Below are positions 22,999-34,228 of a DNA stretch of 64,000 bases, in pieces. Position numbers and translations under genes: made by a program. The notes under the pieces were generated by a model. That model did not search any database, had not been told where the DNA came from, and was given only the letters and a program-made list of their open reading frames with translations. The stretch's first letter is position 1. The number at the start of each line of letters is the position of its first letter. The DNA is from Moniliella sp. 'wahieum' (lineage: Eukaryota > Basidiomycota > Moniliellomycetes > Moniliellales > Moniliellaceae), in assembly GCA_003971905.1 (NCBI GenBank), contig RSEE01000009.1:62001-126000 (forward strand), given 5' to 3'.

Positions 22999-24391
22999 CT
23001 AAGGCTTGGAGCCGGCGGCCATCCACAATCCGTTCGACCCATTCCAGCGGCGCACCGTCGCGGAGGATGTGGAGACGGTAATGTCGTCGGGCATCGTACT
23101 TGCGCGCAAACGCCTTGTGCACGACGCGTCGGGACAGACAAACGGCGAGGATGGTCGGGCTCATGGATCGTCTCGTGCGCCAAACGGTTGTAGTTGCGCG
23201 TAAAACCAGTGCCACATTTCGGACAGGGAAAACGGCTTCCTGGTTACGCCGGCGCGGCGGCGAACGGACCGCTTTGGTCCGTCGCGCTTTACGTGGCCGG
23301 GCCAGCGACTTGCTGCCCCCCCGTCTCGGCCGCCGGACTGGCACGCACGTCCGACTGCGCCCCCGGCGAGCTGGGCGCCGCACCGGCGGGGCAGTGGCCA
23401 GGGGAGTGGGGTCCGACCACTCCTCTTCCCCTTTGGCGGGCGAATCGATGAGACTGAACGGTTTGACGGAGGCCGTGACGGGTTCGGCCGAGAAGGGCGC
23501 GGTAGCACGAGGCAAGGTGGTGACAGGAGGTGAGTCGAGCGTATCTTGCCATGACTAAAAGAAAAGAAGAAGAGAAAAGAAGAGGTCAGTCTTAGCTGGC
23601 ACATCGGAGCACCCCACCCCCAACACAACACAAGGCGATGAGGGGGGGGGGGGGGGGGGGGCGGAGGGGGGAGGAGAGTCGGAACGAACGTACGTCAACC
23701 AACTCGCTCGACGGTTGCACCTGCAGCGGAGGAAAGCAGCCTGCGAGAAACGGGGTGGGTACGCTAAACGCCGAGGGAGGGGCAGCGCAAGCGTGGAAAA
23801 GCCCGGGGCCAACGAGGTGTTCAGAGGCACTGTAGGAATGCTATCCGCCGGGGAGGTTCCGGTACCGGTAAACATGAGGTCCCACGCATTTTCGTGTTCT
23901 GCGCGGCGCGGCAGAGCCAGGGGCGGATGGGCAGGAACGGGTTGGTGGATTGGAGCAGGGCGCTGAAAGAGGTTAGAGGCTGGCATGCCATAGTACGCCT
24001 CGTCGAACTGCGACGGAGGCATCTCGGGCAGAGGAGCAAACAGGTCGGGGCTTAGGTTGGCGAGGCTCGTAGAGCTTGACAGAGCAGGGTAGAGTGGGGG
24101 GAGGCGGACCGATGAGGCCTTGGCAAAGCGTCCGTCGTCGATGGGAGACAGCCAGCCCATCGACGTGGGGGGGGTCGAGGCGTCGTCGATGAGCGTCGTC
24201 GGTGGCGAGACGGGTGGTCGAGGCAGGATAGGGTCTGGGCGTGGGCGGAGGCGGAGGCGGAGGCGTGGGAGGGCTGGTGGGGGCGCACCGAGGCGAGCAG
24301 CATGGTCCAGAGCCGGGGCGCACAGGGGTTGGGGGACGCCAGCCGCGGGCAGATGGTGGGGCGGGAAGGAAGCACGGCAGACAAGAACCAA
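22999..24391 (-). CDS. C2H2 zinc-finger protein, two fingers
   Basis: Probable DNA-binding regulator. Two adjacent classical fingers lie near the C-terminus. Finger 1 reads FPCPKCGTGF...H-x3-H (C-x2-C-x12-H-x3-H, about 23165-23235). Finger 2 has CPDASC, then KAFARKYDARRHYRLH (C-x4-C-x12-H-x3-H, about 23075-23135), once one base near 23112 is restored. The N-terminal half is proline/serine-rich with MGWLSPIDDGRF, PDLFAPLPEMPPSQFDEAYY and ENAWDLMF, which look like activation-type disordered segments. An intron at 23555-23693 (GTACGT to TTTTAG) contains a run of about 20 Gs on the + strand. Frames change at least four times, so start and stop are approximate. The frame holding finger 2 stays open to about 22514. 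Confidence 0.75.
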
Positions 24392-27300
24392 CTAAACTAA
24401 CCCCACTGGCGAAGCAAAACGCAGCAGCAGCTGGATCCACGGGAGGGGAAGGGGGCAGCGGCAGGACAGGATCGGCAGGCAGGCAGCGTAGCTAGGCTAC
24501 GGCAAGCGATATATGACACTTTTGGGCAGCAGGCCCTGGGTTGAGCGGCCGCGCTGGGCTGCTACCACCGAATACGCCCGAGGCACTCTCCGTGGACCGA
24601 CCGGAACGGCTGCGTGGGGGCGCACACGGCGCCAGTCATGCGGCCGCGCCCCGCAACGCCGCCCGCCACGGTCCGAGGTGGGGACGGCCGGCCGGCGGTG
24701 AGGCTCACCGCTCGCCGCGGCCATCGGTCACCGTGGCAGTCACCGTGGCCGTCACGCTGACGGGGGCGGGCCTGTGACCAGTGCGCGATGCGCGTAGCCG
24801 CCATCGAGCTACGAGCGGTAACCGGTAACCACTCGTGACTAGGCGGCGGGACTCTCCGAATGCGCTAATCGCTATCGCTCCTCCGAATCGATGATCGATG
24901 TCCGACCCGCCGCTGCCCCCCTGTGCCGGCCGGGGAAACGTGTCCTACCAGTCCCGTGTGTGCAGTCACCTGTCACGCGTCAGTGTCACACGTACGGATG
25001 CACTGTGGCCGGCCAGGGGACCGAACGCGGGGCAGAGCAGCGGCGGGCGCAGCTGTGGCTGACCTGTTTGACGTGACATATCCGCGGCGTCAAAGCCTAT
25101 GCAACGAATCCTTCCCTCGGCCTTGTTGGTTTCTTCAAGCTTCAGCTTCAGCTTCACCCTTCGCCCTCCTTCCCGACCACATCCACCGTTCGTTCAACAG
25201 TATCCACCCCCCGCCAGACCCTTTTGCAGACCCCGAGAGAAGCGTGTGGCCGGCGCTGTTGGCAGAACCGACGGGCTTGTGTTCTCGTCAATATTCAATT
25301 CGAACTCGCACCCAAATCGCGATTTTCGCCATTCTCGCTGGTTGGATGTATAAACGCCATGACCGAGTCTCACCATCCATTAGTCACGATCATCGAACCA
25401 ATCGAACCAATCGATTCTTAATCCCTACTCTGTACCGCCATCAGATCTCAGATGATCTTCTTAGCGCCGCGGCGCTTCGCAGCCTTCGCCTCGTTTGTCT
25501 GCTTTGCTCTGTCAAACTTGATGCCCGTGGATGGACATTCTCGAGTAGCGATTGTCGATTAGATCGATTAGACAAGAGGAGAAACTTACAACGAACAAAC
25601 AGTAGGTGGCACAGTCAGCATCCTCAACACGCTTTTTTAAGGCGCCTGATGAGCAGGGGGGCATGTTTGCTATTGCTGTTTGCTGCTCGGAGGCAATGTT
25701 CTTCCTTTCATCCCGGATGACCGGCCGGTGATGATGGATTTTCCCTCCCTTTCCTTTAAGGGGACGATCGGAGTGGCCCCTGGCCGCGTCCCCTGTCGGC
25801 AGATGCACCCCGCGGCCGCAATGATTATCGCTTAGTGAGAATAAAATGAGACGCGCAATAGAAACGTGAGAATGTTTTTGGGAGAAAATCGGTCGTACTC
25901 CTCATCGACAGGACCATCGAGAAGGCGCCGTCGAAAAGTCGAAAAGAAGGCGTCTGCCGCGCGGCGCGGGCGCTTGTCTGCCCTCCGATATAGCATACGG
26001 GTTCCTATAGAGACCAGTACCAGTCCTCGTGCCAGCCGCTCTCGGCATTGCTCTCGCAATGCCACTAACAACTGATGCGATGTGGATGATACAGTGCATC
26101 AGCCAGCCGCGGCATCACATGCACATGCCACAGGCACGGACGTCACTGCTTAGTCAGATCACGCCCTCAGACCCTCAGGCCACCCTGGCACCCTGGCCTC
26201 TCCTGGCTGCCCGCGTCGTCTCATCGCGTTTGGGTCATCGTGTCAAAACCGCGTCCAAGCTAGATGCCATGGAGTCAGTGGAGTCACTATAATCGTCACA
26301 GTAGCAACGAACGTGCTCGTGAGCGTGAAGCGTTGGTTGAACGTTTTTGTATTTGGTGCCAGTTCAACGTTCAACTGAACGTCCACGCGAACCGTTCACG
26401 CGCCACGGAACTCGAGTCGAACGTTCACGACGTTCACGCCCACGGGTCATCGACCTGTTGGTTCCTCCACGCCGGTTCACGGTTCACGGTCCCGACGTTC
26501 ACTTATTGGCAAGCGCTTCAAGTCTGAGAGCTTTTGAGACGCTAGCAGCTTTTGGAGCGAGCGTTTGTCACAGTGGCGATTTTGCCAAAACGTACCCTCG
26601 GCCGAACGAGTTCTGCATTCAACGTATTCAACTCGTATTCAACTCTTCGTATTCCATGTTCAACGAACGGTCGGATTTTTTGATGATTCATGCCTAACAT
26701 GACTGTAAGGATTAAGCCTGTCTTCCCCCCGTCTGCTTCCCTTTTCCCGTTTTCCACCGCCACGACGCAGCCGCGTGCACAGGTTGGCGCGGGACTGCCG
26801 CACGAAGTGTCCCCCGAGGTACATGATGCATGTGCGTGACTCATGTGCGCCCAACGACCAACTGGGTTCTGGGTTTCTGGGTTGGTTGTAAAATCCGCGG
26901 CATGCCGGTCTTTGGGCTTGGCATTAAATATTCATCCCCAGGCACGGCGCGGACCAATGTACGCCCAACACAGTACACTTAGCTCCTGGAGACAGGGGGA
27001 AGGGAGGGCACGTGGCCCAACCCAAAGCCACGCTCTGGCTCCATACTCTGCTGCGGCACTGCTGCGGCCCGAAATTCGCGGGGACCGTCGGAGCGGCCGA
27101 GCGGGGTGGCGGTGGGGGCCTGTCGAAGCCGTTTTGGCCCGATGTGCTGTCCCGACCCATCTATCACCCACTATCCCCTCCATCGATCACATCCCATCCC
27201 ATCCCATCCATTCCACATAGCAAGAAACAGGAATGGCCGTCGCACTGGCACCAACGCGGAATGGCGTACCGCTAACCAATCAATCATTAATCATTGCCGA

Positions 27301-27504
27301 ATGGCTGGTTTTTTTGCGCCGCACACGCACACATCACCAGCGCGTGTGGGTTCGGGCGACTACGAGTAGGTTACGGTCTACGCGACGAGATCCCACCCCG
27401 CCCCGTGTCGAGCACGTGGGGTCCCACACTAGTCAGCATATATCCGATTACTCCCCCCCCCCACAGCGGAGAGAGGTGGGAGCAGCGCCGCTGCCGCTCC
27501 AACC
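24392..27504. other. 3.1-kb gene-free spacer
   Basis: No convincing gene on either strand. It contains CACCGTGGC/CGTCACG units near 24730, CTTCAGCTTCAG near 25138, a stretch of degenerate GTTCACG/GTTCAAC units at about 26336-26510, and CATCC pentamers near 27190. The right end should hold the UBA1 3' UTR. Small open frames of 60-125 codons have no conserved features. Confidence 0.5.
26336..26510. repeat. Degenerate GTTCACG/GTTCAAC repeat field
   Basis: At least ten loosely spaced units of GTTCAAC, GTTCACG or the inverted TGAACG occur within about 175 bp, giving local inverted-repeat potential. This resembles the TCACG-based spacers of smut fungi. I see no coding use. Confidence 0.6.
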
Positions 27505-30500
27505 TTACGCCACTTGGACGTTCAAGAACGGGACCTCGACATCCTCCCTTCTCATCGTCCGCATCACCTCGACCACGACCCAGTGCACGTGGGCGGGGGG
27601 ATGGGTTTCTTGGACACGTGCTCGATCAGGTGGCGCATCGTCATGCCCAGCCGTTCTTGCGGTTCCTTGGCAACGAGGAAAACAGCATCGACAACCCCCG
27701 ACGACACCATCGAGATCTCCAGTTCTCCTTGGCTTCAAACTCGTCAATCAGCTGCTGCAGCGTAGGATTGCCCGGGATGGTAAACCGGTCCCACAGCGTC
27801 CACTCCTTGTCGTAGTACTTGTTCTTCGACGGCGCAATCGGCTCCGACGACGCCACAAAGGGCAAGGCCAAATTGACAAACGTGTTTGTAGTCCTCAATC
27901 GTACGCCGACGCTTGCGCGGGTCCGATGAGCCTTCCACAACACCATCGTCAATCAATTTGTACAGCTCCACCGACAACAACCCCGACGCGACTCGTGCTC
28001 GTAATCAACGCAGGAATGATCTTGCCGGCGATCCCCTTGATCTTGAGCCGGTCGCAATCGGGATGCTGTAGTTCTCCGCACGCAGATTGGCCGCGGCCGC
28101 AATAAAGTCAATGTGGAAGTTCTACCCAACATCCTTCTCAAACTCGGCCGGGTGTGAGGCGGTAGCCCGCCAAGGACGCTGGCGAAGGAAGTTGACTGGC
28201 AATTTCCACAATTCCTCCTCCGTCGGGTCCTCTCCTTCTCCCCCAGCCGCAGGAGCGGGCTCATTGTCATTCGTTTGCACTTTGACGTGCTCTTCGGCTC
28301 AAAGCGGGACGTGCACGTCGGCCAGGATGCGCTTAAACACCTCGGGGTTCCTCTCCCCCTTCAAGCCATAGTTCTCCGCGTGCAGGTTGGCGCGCAGCAG
28401 CAATCACGAAGCCAAGATGAAGGTCATTGTTGGGGTCAAACTCGAGTGCCTTGGGGCACGCTTGGGGCCCGACCAGAACAATGGCCGTGCTCGTCCGTGC
28501 ATCGGGAGGAAGGGAGAAACAGAGCTGCTTGATCGTGTTGACAAAGTCATCCTCAAATTGAAACGGGCCCACTTGACGCACGCCGCAAACGAAAGCGGCT
28601 TCTCGTCCACAAGGAAGTCCTTAATTTGGGAAATCTGCTCCTTTGGCAATCACGCTGCCGGAATGAAGCAGGGTCGAGTTGACATAGTCGGGCGAGTGAG
28701 GTACTGGTTGACGTTCTGCGCCGGCTTGACAAAGAATTCATCAAACTTCTCTCGCGCCCAGGCGATCGTGTGCTCAATCGCGTTGGGAAGTTCTTGAGCG
28801 TGCACATGGGGATCGACTTCTCAGGCGGATCTTGCGAAGACGAGTAGCTCTCCGTCCACGTGGGGCACGACAACCTGGGTGTTGAGTTGAGTGCCCAACG
28901 TCCCGACTCAAGGAGAGGCTTTCATAGTACACACACCGACGTCCATGTACTGCCCGCTTGAACATTGTCCAAGGGTTCGTCCCCCAGTCAGACGGGCAAA
29001 AAACTCATCCCCGTACACGTCCTCCGATCTAAGGCCCCACCCGCACCTCGCTTGCTTGAATTTTCCCAGTGAGGTCGGGGTTCATCTCGATAACAGCCGC
29101 GCCGCGGTCTCGGCCTTGAACTTGCCCACATCCTTAGGACGGAAGAGGAATTGACGGTTCAAGTTGGACTTCTCAATCTGGTCATTGTCTGTCACGTGGA
29201 TTGCGCCTTCTGGCCACAGTCGCGAGACCCCATCATGGCCCAGTTCTTGAGCATTTCACCCAATCGCACCCGAACCCACAAGGAACTGACGAGCATTGCT
29301 CATTGGTCTGGAACGTCTTACCAAAGACGCCAATCTGGGAGTCGTATCGCGTGCCCATAGGCTCAAAACTCCGACTCGGGGAGCTCGCAATGTTGAGAGG
29401 CAGAGCCTCGACGTGTCAATGTAGAGGTGCTGCACCAGCGGGTGTGAAATTTTCCACTCACAGCCTTCAGCACTCTTGCCCGACAAACCCACCAACAAAT
29501 GCTACAAGGGGGACAGGTCACCAGTGCTGCTTGGCAAGTTCAAGGACAACCTTCTCTTCCAACTCATCTTCGCGTCCAGCCTTGGCCCAAATTCTTTCGC
29601 AAGAGCGAGGACTACATTGGCGGCTTGTGAATTGCGGGGAAGGGCAGACGGGCCTTGGGCGTCTTGGAAAGCCCCAAGGGCTTGGAAAGCAGTGTGGATC
29701 GTGTTGGGCCGTTCAAACTTGGCAAAATCGGTGATAAGGAACTCGGGCTGTTTAATGCTCTCCTCCAAAGGCTTGAAGTGGATCGTCTCGGGCATTTTGA
29801 CCTGTTGGAAGGTCCCTTCCCGTTCGTATTCCCCTTCAAACCCAGTCGTGTCACCAATCTCAAACGAGTAAGGGCCAACAACAGTGACCTTGAACGGGCC
29901 GGCATCGTTGATCCCTTGAGACCTTGCACCTCCGAGAAGGTCACGTAGTCCCCATCTGACAGGCCGTGCCGCGTCTCGTCTAACGTCGTCACCAGACCCT
30001 TCTGATCCTTGTCGATCGAGGTCACCATGCCGTGCAGGGGCGGCTGGCCGTTCGTTCGTTGCAGACAAAGTCGGGACCAAAGTCACAGAAGGCTGAGCCA
30101 AACAGACCACGCGCATCGGCCGCAATAAAGCTCGCCCCACACTACGGGCAATGTTGTTGAGTTCAATCTGACGAGAAGCGGGGCATCCGTCACGACAATC
30201 ACCTGCACATACGAACCAGTCAGTACTGCCAAGGTGGAGGGTGATCGATCATGTGTAGGTGTGAGGACGTACCTGGAACTGGGACAGGGCTTGAGCACCC
30301 AACGTGGGCGCATCCAGATGCGAACGGGAACGTAGCTGTTCAGCTCAGCAAGGCGGGGAGCAGTGGCTTCAGCACGGGTCTTGCCTGTGCCCACATCAGA
30401 GAGGCGGAGGAAGAACTGGGAAGCCAAGTCCTGGATCGTGACGGGGGTCGGGTCGTAGATCGTTACCGATTTGACACCGGCCAGGGCACGTTTTTGGCTG

Positions 30501-30741
30501 TTCAGCATCGAGTCCAACATGCAACAATGGTCAGATTCCTGAGTGGCGGCCGCAAGCTGGAAACAGGGAGAAACAACATACCGATTTCAGCGCCGAGCCC
30601 CTTGAGGCCGACAATGAGCACATTGCTGGCAGCCATGCGCTGCATGGCTTCGCGGCCAAGAACATAGAGCTGGCGGCTATACAGGCTCTCATCGATGCCG
30701 GCAGGCGCCGGTGAAGGCGAATCAACGCTCATGGCGCTCAT
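27505..30741 (-). CDS. uba1: Ubiquitin-activating enzyme E1
   Basis: Adenylates ubiquitin with ATP, holds it as a thioester on cysteine and passes it to E2 enzymes in cytosol and nucleus. The N-terminus shows [20 protein letters not shown] and [13 protein letters not shown], joined after intron 1 (30498-30581, phase 1) to [16 protein letters not shown]. Intron 2 lies at 30203-30272 before [10 protein letters not shown]. The four-helix/IAD region and [12 protein letters not shown] follow. The catalytic cysteine is in [10 protein letters not shown] (about 28800), and the protein ends [14 protein letters not shown] at the stop 27505-27507, the usual ubiquitin-fold end. Spliced length is about 1027 aa, as in yeast Uba1. 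I count well over ten single-base frame breaks, for example CCC for CCCC near 28789 and a lost G in the AKNVALAG segment. Confidence 0.95.
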
Positions 30742-30942
30742 GAGGAACGGATGGTGGTGGTGGTGAGGAGGGGATAAGGGTGGCGGCGCCCAGCCAGGCC
30801 CAGCCAGGAGGCGTTCAACGTGGCCCCCGTCTTACGTCAGCCGAACCTGACCGATTGCAACACTGCTTAGGGTTAGGCAGCCCGACCGCGCACGGACGCC
30901 TGCAGAGACAGCAGCTTGTGGGCCGCACTCCTGCTGCCGGCT

Positions 30943-31059
30943 CATCAGCTCCATCAGCTCCGTCAGCTCTGTCAGCTCTGTCAGCTCTGTCAGCTCTGTC
31001 AGCTCCGTCAGCTCTGTCAGCGCCGTCAGCGCCGTCAGCGCCGTCAGCGCCATCAGCTC
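30943..31059. repeat. 9-bp minisatellite, unit TGTCAGCTC, 13 copies
   Basis: Thirteen copies of [T/C][G/A]TCAGC[T/G]C without length change. Variants are grouped: CATCAGCTC at the left, TGTCAGCTC in the middle, CGTCAGCGC to the right. That block structure points to local duplication. Like the tract at 1081, its period is nine. Confidence 0.93.
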
Positions 31060-32081
31060 CATCGCCCGCGACGAGCTAGGGGTCCGTCATGTGGGGGCCT
31101 GAGGCGGGCCTGGGGAGGATGATTGGCTGACAGCTCGCTTTCGCTCCCCGGTCAAGGCTGCAAGCTGAAAGGGTAGAACGCTGATGCATGGCGGCTATAT
31201 GTGCACGCATCACGCCAAAGGGCATACGGTTGGTGAGGGCGATGAGGAGGCGCCAATCGGAGTGGCTGCGTATGGACTGACCAGAACAAGACGCTCACCC
31301 CACTTGATTCCCTCGGGGGGGCATTTATAACCACAGGTCACAGCAAGGGCCATGTATCATAGAGCCAAGCCAGCAGCTCAACTTCTCTACATGTCCAACC
31401 CCTTCCCAGCACCCTCCATGCCAGCATCTGTTCCGGATTGGCCACAGTCTAGGGCAGCAACTCGTGCTTCGACACATACGTTGATTGATAGTGAACTTTG
31501 AACACCGGATTGGAGAGGTTGAAGAGACTGGCATGCGACGATGCGCCATCTAAGATGAGACGATGGGCAGGCACAGCGAACGTAGTACTCAATTGGCTGT
31601 GCCAGACGCGAGCGCCTTCACATCGCATCGCATCATCGCTCATTTTGCATTTGGCGATCCCACCAGCTTGTAGCTGGTCCCCAACTCATATCGTGTGTGG
31701 CACCTCGCCGCAAGCACTCCTCCGTGAAACGTCGACGACCTCCGTCCCCATGCTGTGTTTTCTCTGTGGGTTTGGCGGGGGGGAAGAAGCATGAATGAAA
31801 ACAGACGTATCCTACCTTGTCAAAAGAAGAGGATCTGTTCGACAGCGGCAGCGTCGAATGGCGTCGTAGGGGCGTGGCGCGCGTGAGGGGACGAGAGGGA
31901 ACAAGAAGGAGATAGAAGGCTCCACAGTGTCTCTTCAAGTTTCCTTCATGCATCACGTATCACCCATCATGCTTCACTCGAAGTCACGGCTGGCTTCGCC
32001 CAGATTCTAAATGGGTCAAGACTGGCGCTATGCGGAGAGTGCGGGGATGTGCTTTGAACAGATGGGCGTCCGCCCCGGAGC

Positions 32082-32087
32082 TATAAA
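32082..32087 (+). promoter_or_regulatory. TATA box of HSP90
   Basis: TATAAA lies 60 bp before the HSP90 ATG, in the sequence GAGCTATAAAACTAAC. Strong TATA elements are usual for stress-inducible fungal genes. Confidence 0.65.
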
Positions 32088-32146
32088 ACTAACTGCTCCG
32101 CTCACCGGTCCAATTTTCCCCATCATCCACCCGTCTGTTCGTCGTC

Positions 32147-34228
32147 ATGTCGTCGTCAAACTCGGAGACCTTTGGCTTTGCCGCCGACATCAGCCAGCTG
32201 CTGGACCTGATCATCAACACCTTCTACTCCAACAAGGAAATCTTCCTTCGGGAACTCATCTCGAACGCTTCGGACGCCCTTGACAAGATCCGCTATGCCG
32301 CGCTCACTGACCCCACCGCGCTGGACGAGGAGAAGGAGCTCTACATTCGCATTACCCCCGACAAGGAGAACAAGATCCTCTCCATCCGCGACACGGGTAT
32401 TGGCATGACCAAGACGGACCTGATCAACAGCATTGGTACCATTGCTCGCTCGGGCACCAAGGCATTCATGGAGGCACTTTCCTCTGGTGCCGACATCTCT
32501 ATGATTGGCCAGTTCGGTGTGGGCTTCTACTCGGCCTACCTCGTCGCGGACAAGGTGCAGATCATCACCAAGAACAACGACGACGAGCAGTACATCTGGG
32601 AGTCGGCTGCTGGTGGCACCTTCACCATCACGCAGGACACTGTCAACCCTCTATTGGCCGCGGTACGGAGCTGCGTTTGCACATGAAGGATGACCAGCTT
32701 GAGTACCTTGAGGAGAAGCGGATCAAGGAAATCGTCAAGAAGCACTCTGAGTTCATCTCGTACCCATCCAGCTCGTCGTCACAAAGGAGGTCGAGAAGGA
32801 GGTCGAGGTTGAGGAGGAGGCTGCTGACGATGACAAGAAGCCCAAGATTGAGGAGGTTGAGGATGAGGACAACAAGAAGAAGGAGAAGAAGAAGGTCAGG
32901 AGATCGTCAAGGAGGAGGAGGAGCTCAACAAGACGAAGCCTCTCTGGACCCGGGATCCCAAATCGATTGAGCCGGAAGAGTACAACTCCTTCTACAAGTC
33001 TCTGACCAACGACTGGGAGGACCCTCTGGCTGTCAAGCACTTCTCGGTTGAGGGCCAGCTTGAGTTCAAGGCTCTGCTCTACATTCCCAAACGTGCTCCC
33101 TTTGATCTCTTTGAGAACAAGAAGAAGCGCAACAACATCAAACTCTACGTTCGTCGTGTGTTCATCATGGACGACTGTGAGGACCTCATCCCCGAGTGGC
33201 TCTCGTTTGTCAAGGGTGTTGTCGACTCGGAGGACCTGCCGCTCAACATCTCGCGTGAGACCCTGCAGCAGAACAAGATTCTGAAGGTGATCCGTAAAAC
33301 ATTGTCAAGAAGGTCCTCGAGTGCATCTCGGAGATCGAGGAGGACGAGGAGAACTACAAGAAGTTCTACGAGGCCTTCGGAAAGAACATCAAGCTTGGTA
33401 TTCACGAGGACTCAACCAACCGCAACAAGCTTGCCGAGTTCCTTCGCTTCAACTCGACCAAGTCGGGTGATGAGCTCACCTCCCTGAAGGACTATGTGAC
33501 GCGCATGCCGAGGTGCAAAAGAACATCTACTACCTCACTGGCGAGTCGCTTCAGTCGATCAACGACTCTCCCTTCTTGGAGGCGCTCAAGAAGAAGGGCT
33601 TTGAGGTTCTTCTCATGGTGGACCCGATTGACGAGTATGCGGTTACTCAGTTGCGCGAGTTTGACGGCAAGAAGCTGGTTTCGGTCTCCAAGGAGGGGCT
33701 TGAGCTTGAGGAGACGCCCGAGGAGATTGCCGCGCGTGAGGAGGAGGCGAAGAAGTTCGAGGGCCTGCTCAAGGCTGTCAAGGACATCCTCGGGGACAAG
33801 GTTGAGAAGGTGGTTCTTTCGAACCGCCTTGTCGGCTCGCCCGTTGCTCTTGTCACTGGTCAATTTGGCTGGTCGGCTAACATGGAGCGGATCATGAAGG
33901 CGCAGGCGTTGCGGGACACCAGCATGAGCTCCTACATGTCTTCCAAGAAGACGCTTGAGGTGAACCCCAAGAACCCCATCATCAAGGAGCTGCAGGCTAA
34001 GGCGGACGCTGACGCGGCCGACTCGACTGTGCGCGACTTGACCTGGTTGCTGTACGAGACGGCGCTGCTCACGTCAGGCTTCAGCCTGGACCAACCCCAA
34101 GACTTTGCAAACCGCCTGTTTAAGCTTATTTCGCTTGGCCTCTCTATTGACGAGACGGAGGAGGAGCCAGAAGAGGAGAAGGCTGCCGAGCAACCCGAGG
34201 GGAGAGCACCATGGAGACTGTCGACTAA
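32147..34228 (+). CDS. hsp90: Cytosolic heat-shock protein HSP90
   Basis: ATP-dependent dimeric chaperone for kinases and other clients. The N-terminal GHKL ATPase carries [26 protein letters not shown] and [18 protein letters not shown] lysine/glutamate-rich linker follows (about 32770-32900), then the middle domain with [31 protein letters not shown] and the C-terminal dimerisation domain with [12 protein letters not shown]. About 695 aa, no introns. Six one-base deletions break the frame, at about 32650, 32764, 32896, 33298, 33509 and 34200. Each is repaired by one base, mostly in C, A or G runs. After the last repair the protein ends M-E-T-V-D with a stop at 34226-34228, where cytosolic HSP90s have MEEVD. 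Confidence 0.96.

Larger units (their letters stand above)
30742..32146. promoter_or_regulatory. Divergent UBA1-HSP90 spacer
   Basis: 1.4 kb between UBA1 (-) and HSP90 (+), no gene seen. It holds a 9-bp minisatellite (30943-31059) closer to UBA1 and a TATA box closer to HSP90. TTC/GAA elements such as TTCAAGTTTCCTTC near 31935 and TTCACTCGAAG near 31974 are weak candidates for heat-shock elements, but I see no clean three-unit array. Confidence 0.5.

Noticed and set aside
22514-23515. A single uninterrupted 333-codon zinc-finger frame
   Set aside because: In that one frame finger 1 loses its cysteines and histidines. The two correct fingers appear only when frame changes are allowed.
30943-31059. 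CRISPR-like array
   Set aside because: Units are 9 bp with no spacers and the genome is fungal. The 23-bp array at 51897 likewise has no unique spacers.
32640-33520. Introns as the cause of the HSP90 frame changes
   Set aside because: The protein continues without loss of residues at each point and no GT..AG pair fits. A single missing base explains each change.
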